Source: Chaetoderma sp. LZ-2023a | Taxonomy: Eukaryota; Mollusca; Caudofoveata; Chaetodermatida; Chaetodermatidae | NCBI GenBank assembly: GCA_034401795.1 | Contig: CM067369.1 | Location: 135,087,865-135,151,864 of the forward strand | Length of the DNA stretch: 64,000 nt | Direction of reading: 5' to 3' | Shown: one piece after another, positions 58,807 to 64,000 of the stretch | Position numbering within the stretch: position 1 is the stretch's first letter | How the letters are laid out: the number at the start of each line of letters is the position of its first letter | Made by a program: the position numbers and the translations under genes | The notes under the pieces: model-generated | What the model was told of the DNA's origin: nothing | The model's input: only the letters and a program-made list of their open reading frames with translations | Database searches by the model: none

Positions 58807-61800
58807 CCTCATAATGTGGTACCATTCCTTGGATCTCATCTTGTATTTTAACATCTCATCATCAAGAACTAATGCAGGTTGTGGAGTCAAACTATTATTA
58901 TTTACATTTGGCAGATTAAACCATTCAATTGGTACAGCATGTTTCATTTTATTTAGCAACCGCTGGACATCTATATGCCTCATATGTGTTTTCCTAGCTA
59001 CTTCTTGCATTGAAATCCATCTACGTGTTTGAGGGTGTATCATATCAGATAAATGTTGAATGCCATATTTTGCAAAGGACCATGGATAAAGTACTGCATT
59101 GTTATAACATATATTACTATTGCCCCACAATTGCTGTTCTAGTACTTCCTTCCAGAACGTAGGTGGAGACATGTATCTGTCAAATATTTCTAACTCCTTA
59201 ACTTAATCTTTAAACACATCTGGTATCATTTGGCTATTCGGAGATGGCTTCTTTGATGTAAAAACATGCTCCGGCAGAAATGGTTCTACAATTCTCTCCA
59301 TGAGAGCTCGTGAAACACATGCCCACGTCTCATCCGATGTAATAAGATCATTCAAAAATTGTAACCTTAAAGAAACACATTTAACTTTAATATCAATTAA
59401 ATCAAGTCCTCCTTCTAACTTAGCATTATTGAGAACACGATGGGAAACTAAATGATTCTTTTCTTCCCATATGAATGACAATATCAACTCATTAACCTCT
59501 TTTTCTACATGTGTTGGCATGTGTACAACAGATGCTGTATACCATAGCCCAGATAATACCAAGTTGTTGACAACAAAGACTCTACCGAAAATTGAAAGAC
59601 AACAACGCTTCCAATTTGCTAATATTCTCTTAAGCTTAGATACTCGTTCATTCCAATTTAGTGTTGTATTCGGTTTCTTGCTAAAATAGATGCCTAAAAT
59701 CTTAATGGTATCATTAGACCAATTGATTTCAAGTGGCTGGTCATTCCGCTCTTTCCATGGCCCCAAATATAATCCTTTGGATTTTTCTTTATTGATTTTC
59801 AAACCAGACGCATTTTGGAACTTTTCTAGTACGTGGTTTAAAATTGCAAAATCATTGTTTGAACTAGCAAACACAGTTGTGTCATCAACATATTGTGACA
59901 GGTTAAGTTGTCTTTCTATGCCACGAATACATATGCCTTGAAAGTTATTATTTTGCCTCAATGCTATGCCAAGAGATTCCATCACAATAACAAATAATAA
60001 TGGCGATAGGTAACACCCCTGTCTAACACGACGTTCTAAGACAATTTCTCTGGATAATTGACTGTTCACTAAATAGCTACTCTTGATATCCGTATATAAA
60101 ATCTTAACCCATTTAATAAAGTTTGAGCCTAACCCAAACGATTGCAAAGAATTAAAAAAAAATCCCCATTCCACATGGTCAAATGCCTTTTCGTTATCCA
60201 AGGCAATCACAGCTATGGGATGCTATCCTTCTCAACCAATTGTATACGGTCTCTTATTAACATGGTATTGGTTAAAATTGTCCTCCTAGGTACAGCACAT
60301 GTCTGCTCTGTTCCAATGATTTCTCCTGAAACACTACCTAGTTTCAATGTTAGTGCTCTGGATATTATTTTGTGGTCTACATATACTAGAGAAATTGGTC
60401 TGTAATTCTGAATTAGACGTCTTACATTTCGTTTACATATTAGCCGTACGTATGCCCTAGCCATAGTTGGTGGTAAATGGCCTTTCTAAAAAATTTCAGT
60501 GGCTAATTCTTCCATTATTGGAGCTACAAGGTGCCAAAACTTTTGGTAAAATTCAATTGGAAGGCCATCATACCCCGGTGATTTTTCTAGTTTCATACCT
60601 TTAAGGGATTTAGTTAAATCTTCTAGTGTTAAGGGTTGATCACAATATTCAGTGCCTGTGTCTGACACCTTTTTGTCTATATTTGCTAACAAATCCAATT
60701 TTGCATCTTCATCAATTCCCTCTGACTTGTACAATGACTCATAGTAATTGCATACAATAGTACTCATTTCATTGTTGGTAAAGACGGTTGAACCATCCGG
60801 CATGTTTAATGAGCACATCACCTTATCTATTGCCCGTGCTTTTTCTAATGTGCAAAAATATCGGGTTGGCTTTTCCCCTTCTGCGTGCATCTGGGCACTT
60901 GCTCTAATTTTTGCACCCTCAAACTCATATTGTTCTATATCTCTTATTTTGCTTTTAATTTTAACCAGTAATTCATAATAATTATCTTCACCATTATTTA
61001 CTTTAGCAGTAATTTTCATCAGTGATCGATGAAGTGTTTTCTTGCGTTTGCGTATTTCCCGTGCTTTTCTAATAGCATACTTTCGGGAAACATAACTTAA
61101 ATCCAGTTTTACATCCTCCCACCATTGCAATGTGCTCTTATATGATGCTTTCCTATTAATCCAATGTTGCCAACTACTTTCTATATTATTCTTATAAAAT
61201 TCTTCTCCCAACAGTGTTGTGTTTAATTTCCAAACCCCAACCCCTTTTGTTACCCAATCAGCATTGGCAAAGGTTACACAAACCATGTTATGATCTGAGA
61301 ATGCGACTGGTTTAATATTAACATCTCTCCAGTACCCAGTCAACAAACTATTCACATAAATTCTGTCGATCCTTGAACCAACTTTGCAATCTGCCGAATA
61401 TCATGTAAGATCTTTACCATGAGGTTTTGATATTCTATAGGTGTCAACCAAATTTTCATTATCACATATTTCTTTTAAGAGTCTATGTGATATATCAGTA
61501 TAAGTTGAAGTTGCATTCCTGTCATTTTCTTTGTCTACGACACAATTAAAATCACCACCCATTACTAAGTTTTCAGTGATGTTATCTAGTGCTGTTGTAG
61601 ACATCTCATTAAAAACATTACGACGTAGTTGATGAGATGCAGGTGCATATATACACAGCAACGTGAAACGTGTTTGTTGTATATCTAGTGTGACTCTCAC
61701 CCAGCGACCATTTGCACCTGATACTGAAGAGATTATATTTACATAGGCTGAACAACTAGGGAGTATAACAATTGCTACGCCTGCACTATTATCTTGAGAT

Positions 61801-61978
61801 AACGAATAGAATATTCTGGATCCAGAAATCTTTTCTAAATTATCGTATGATTCTGACTTCTGAATTTTTGTTTCGTGTATCAAACAATGTCAATCTGCTC
61901 ATTTTTCAGAGTCTCTAGTAAGTGACGTTGCTTTATGTCACTATTTAAGCCTCTACAATTGAGTGTGCAAATTAGCAT
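58806..61978 (-). pseudogene. L1/Tx1-like LINE copy 1, ORF2, broken and cut at its C terminus
   Basis: It starts MLICTLNCRGLNSDIKQ at 61978, the typical endonuclease start, 139 bases after ORF1. It continues LVMGGDFNCVVDKEND, SRIDRIYV, FSDHNMVCVTF, then RT with KSPGYDGLPIEFYQKFW, NYRPISLVYVDHKIISRAL, GVRQGC-like VRQGCYLSPLLF and QYVDDTTVF (about 59881-59895). Lesions: frameshift near 61888, TGA near 61398, TAG near 60484, frameshift near 60213, TAA near 59201. Coding ends abruptly at SKEWYHIM near 58815, where copy 2 begins. Confidence 0.88.
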
Positions 61979-62117
61979 AAAAAGTAATAAAATGATGTGT
62001 ATAACCGCCATTATTAAGCTAACTAGATTTTGTTTTTTTCGACCCTCTCTGACCATTTACCTATTTTACTCGCAAACGCTGCACTACTTAGCTCAACTTT
62101 TTCCAAATGCTTATATT

Positions 62118-63419
62118 TTAATATATCTGAATCATGACGCATATGCCTATATTTAACCCCTTTGCCGTCACATATGGAACTAACACCTCTCCTGCCTCTG
62201 ACATGTACATGACCATCTCGTCGGGTGATTTAGAACTCTGTGTTTGAATGGATATATCGGATTCAGCGACTGACATATTATCGTCTTCTATATTCTCTAT
62301 TTCTGATTCAGAACTATTTCTATCTTTCTGTCGCTTTGTTCCACTCAATCGATCAGAGACATCAATTACTTTCTCTATATTATTTAAATCGTCTAGCTTG
62401 AGTGTACTCAGTGGAAAATCAAAGTTAGTTTCAGTATCTTGCGACCTGAATTTAACTTGTCCTAAATTAAAACTCTCTTCCAGAGGGTATTGATCATCAT
62501 CTTCAACTTGTGCGGAATTAGCCTCTCTGACATCAGACTTGGATTGACTTGTTACTGGAGTAAGACTTTGCCCCTCATCTAGAACCTCTATTTCATCGCC
62601 TGCAACTACAGCGATTGGATTCTTAGGTTTTTCACCATGCTTCTCATTAACATGGACTTCAGCTACAATCTCAGCAACTACTGGTTCGATGACATTTTCT
62701 TTAGCAACGTGCTTCCCATTAAACTGGATTTCAGCAACAATCTCAGCAGCTACCGGTTCTATGACATTCTCTTTAGAGACAACTTGCTCTGCACTTTTAT
62801 CAGCACCCTTTTTGACATATTTGTTCTGCGAGCATCGCCACTTAAAATGATCAGATGATCCACAAACTAGACATTTGTTTTTGTTAGGGCAATCTGTTGC
62901 AAGATGTTCTGTGCTTAAGCAGATTCTACACTCCTTGATTTGCCCCCTGTACCATAATGGCAAGATAAATCGACCGTCTATCGTGACCTTACTTGGGAGA
63001 GGTTGTTCTACCTTTTGGAACCAAATTCTTCTGATGCCATTTTCTAAGGTTCGAACAAATGGATAGGTCTCGTGTTCTACGTTGTCCACTTTGCCATACT
63101 TGATCAATTCATTGATAACCCGTTCATCTGGGATCTCTAATGGGACCTTCATCTTGACTAATAGACGATCAGAATCTATTTCCTCCACATTACACACCTC
63201 ACCCTTCACGACAAGGACCTCGTCGATCAACTTTTCCTTCACACTTTCATTAACTACAGTGACATTCCATACAGATTTTGAAACGTTAATGAGACCTTGA
63301 AGGAGCCGTGGCCCTGCCCCAACTACATCCTTCAACCCATGACACACCTCAATTGCCGAAACACCCCAAGCCTTTGTCGCGATTTTAAGACTCAGGGTAC
63401 GCTTATAAGAGGTTACCAT
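62118..63419 (-). CDS. L1/Tx1-like LINE ORF1, RNA-binding protein, intact
   Basis: 433 residues, no lesion. ORF1 proteins coat element RNA and help target-primed reverse transcription. Residues about 45-125 form an RRM-like segment (VWNVTVVNESVKEKL ... SDRLLVKMKVPLEIPDERV). Two CCHC knuckles follow: C164-C167-H172-C177 (CRICLSTEHLATDC) and C183-C186-H191-C196 (CLVCGSSDHFKWRC). The rest is an acidic, Ser-rich, probably disordered tail. Partner ORF2 lies 139 bases downstream on the same strand but is dead, so this intact ORF1 is either recent or simply spared. Confidence 0.88.
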   Translation of the reverse strand: MVTSYKRTLSLKIATKAWGVSAIEVCHGLKDVVGAGPRLLQGLINVSKSVWNVTVVNESVKEKLIDEVLVVKGEVCNVEEIDSDRLLVKMKVPLEIPDERVINELIKYGKVDNVEHETYPFVRTLENGIRRIWFQKVEQPLPSKVTIDGRFILPLWYRGQIKECRICLSTEHLATDCPNKNKCLVCGSSDHFKWRCSQNKYVKKGADKSAEQVVSKENVIEPVAAEIVAEIQFNGKHVAKENVIEPVVAEIVAEVHVNEKHGEKPKNPIAVVAGDEIEVLDEGQSLTPVTSQSKSDVREANSAQVEDDDQYPLEESFNLGQVKFRSQDTETNFDFPLSTLKLDDLNNIEKVIDVSDRLSGTKRQKDRNSSESEIENIEDDNMSVAESDISIQTQSSKSPDEMVMYMSEAGEVLVPYVTAKGLNIGICVMIQIY

Positions 63420-63462
63420 GGTGTTTTAATAAAAGAGGAAATCCATACTACTACAATATATA

Positions 63463-64000
63463 CACCTGTGCAAAGGTTAAGCACCACCCTATTTTTACGC
63501 ACATGCGAGAGTATATTCATGTGCTATGAAGAAAGCAATATCATAAACATTTATGTACCCATCCATCTTAGTGCAAGAGGTAATAATGCAACTAGAGGAA
63601 TGCTGATTATGATGGTGGGGAAACACTGTATGTTTTTGTTTGAACTTGAAAACGAGGCCTGAATATGGTTACGTTGACACAACTGACAACTATTGCCCTA
63701 CAGTTGACACACGTGGCTAGATTGTCATTAATGGTGTCTGAAAACGAAGTTTAACATCTGTGCACGAGTTTGAGACTATCATTATTAATACCGGGTATAT
63801 CCACCTTGTGCCTGGATGACGGCCTGGACACGACGTCTCATGCTGGTCACCAACCGACTGATACACCATTGTGGTATTCGTTGCCATTCAAGATGGAGTG
63901 CGTCTGTTAATTCCTGTAGGTTCTGCACAGGAGGATCCCTCCTTCTCACCATGTTTCCCAGAATGTCTTAGATATGCTCAATAGGGTTCATGTCAGGGCT
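63463..64000 (-). mobile_element. Second Tc1-like copy, cut by the window edge
   Basis: The end CACCTGTGCAAAGGTTAAGC is next to TA at 63461-63462, 41 bases above the LINE ORF1 start. By eye about nine differences from 37284-37820. Only one end is visible. Confidence 0.93.
63785..64000 (-). pseudogene. Tc1-like transposase, C-terminal part, inactivated
   Basis: Same frame as the intact copy from its C-terminal GGYTRY back to SPDMNPIEHI at the window edge. The Trp codon right after the catalytic Glu motif (EHIWD) is TAA near 63968, truncating the protein by about 60 residues. The rest of the gene is outside the window. Confidence 0.85.

Overview
Eukaryotic, intron-bearing, repeat-dense DNA, most likely from a marine invertebrate. 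The evidence is GT-AG introns, long microsatellites, palindromic MITEs, Tc1, hAT-like, Ty3/Gypsy and L1/Tx1-like elements, and degraded copies of a repeat-borne nuclease-like protein family that I recall from marine animal genomes. I cannot name the species. There are no bacterial operons, rRNA genes or CRISPR arrays.

Only two genes look like host genes. (1) The last six exons of an ornithine decarboxylase / antizyme-inhibitor-like gene lie at 31-6786 (+). The splice phases all agree, but three positions needed for PLP or catalysis are changed. (2) Two exons of a Thr/Ala/Pro-rich, then Cys-rich protein lie on the minus strand at 45889-46332 and 42198-42439. Their splice phases match exactly. 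The intron between them holds 2.76 kb of almost uninterrupted CATC/CAGC tetranucleotide repeat.

The rest is layered mobile DNA. 7.5-15.3 kb: an inverted-repeat element of about 4.2 kb carrying a broken PIN-like gene, with a 3.6 kb element inserted in its left arm. 16.4-19.8 kb: a second copy of that 3.6 kb element. Both copies of the 3.6 kb element carry a textbook heat-shock promoter (HSE, CCAAT boxes, TATA) on the minus strand. 20.8-29 kb: Ty3/Gypsy remains, with an intact integrase, broken protease, RT and RNase H, and a gag-like region with zinc fingers. 33.2-39.0 kb: a second inverted-repeat element with PIN-family remains, split in its right arm by an apparently intact Tc1 transposon. 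40.4-41.3 kb: a LINE RT fragment. 42-46 kb: the Cys-rich gene. 47.3 kb: a pogo-like fragment. 50.3-53.6 kb: a third PIN-family relic, interrupted by a 1.9 kb hAT-like element. 54.9-63.4 kb: two head-to-tail L1/Tx1-like LINEs. 63.46 kb to the end: the start of a second, inactivated Tc1 copy. Several families of short foldback elements are scattered throughout.

Nesting gives relative ages. The three PIN-family copies are the oldest layer, and each has been broken by a different younger element. All element and family names rest on motifs read by eye; no database search was possible.
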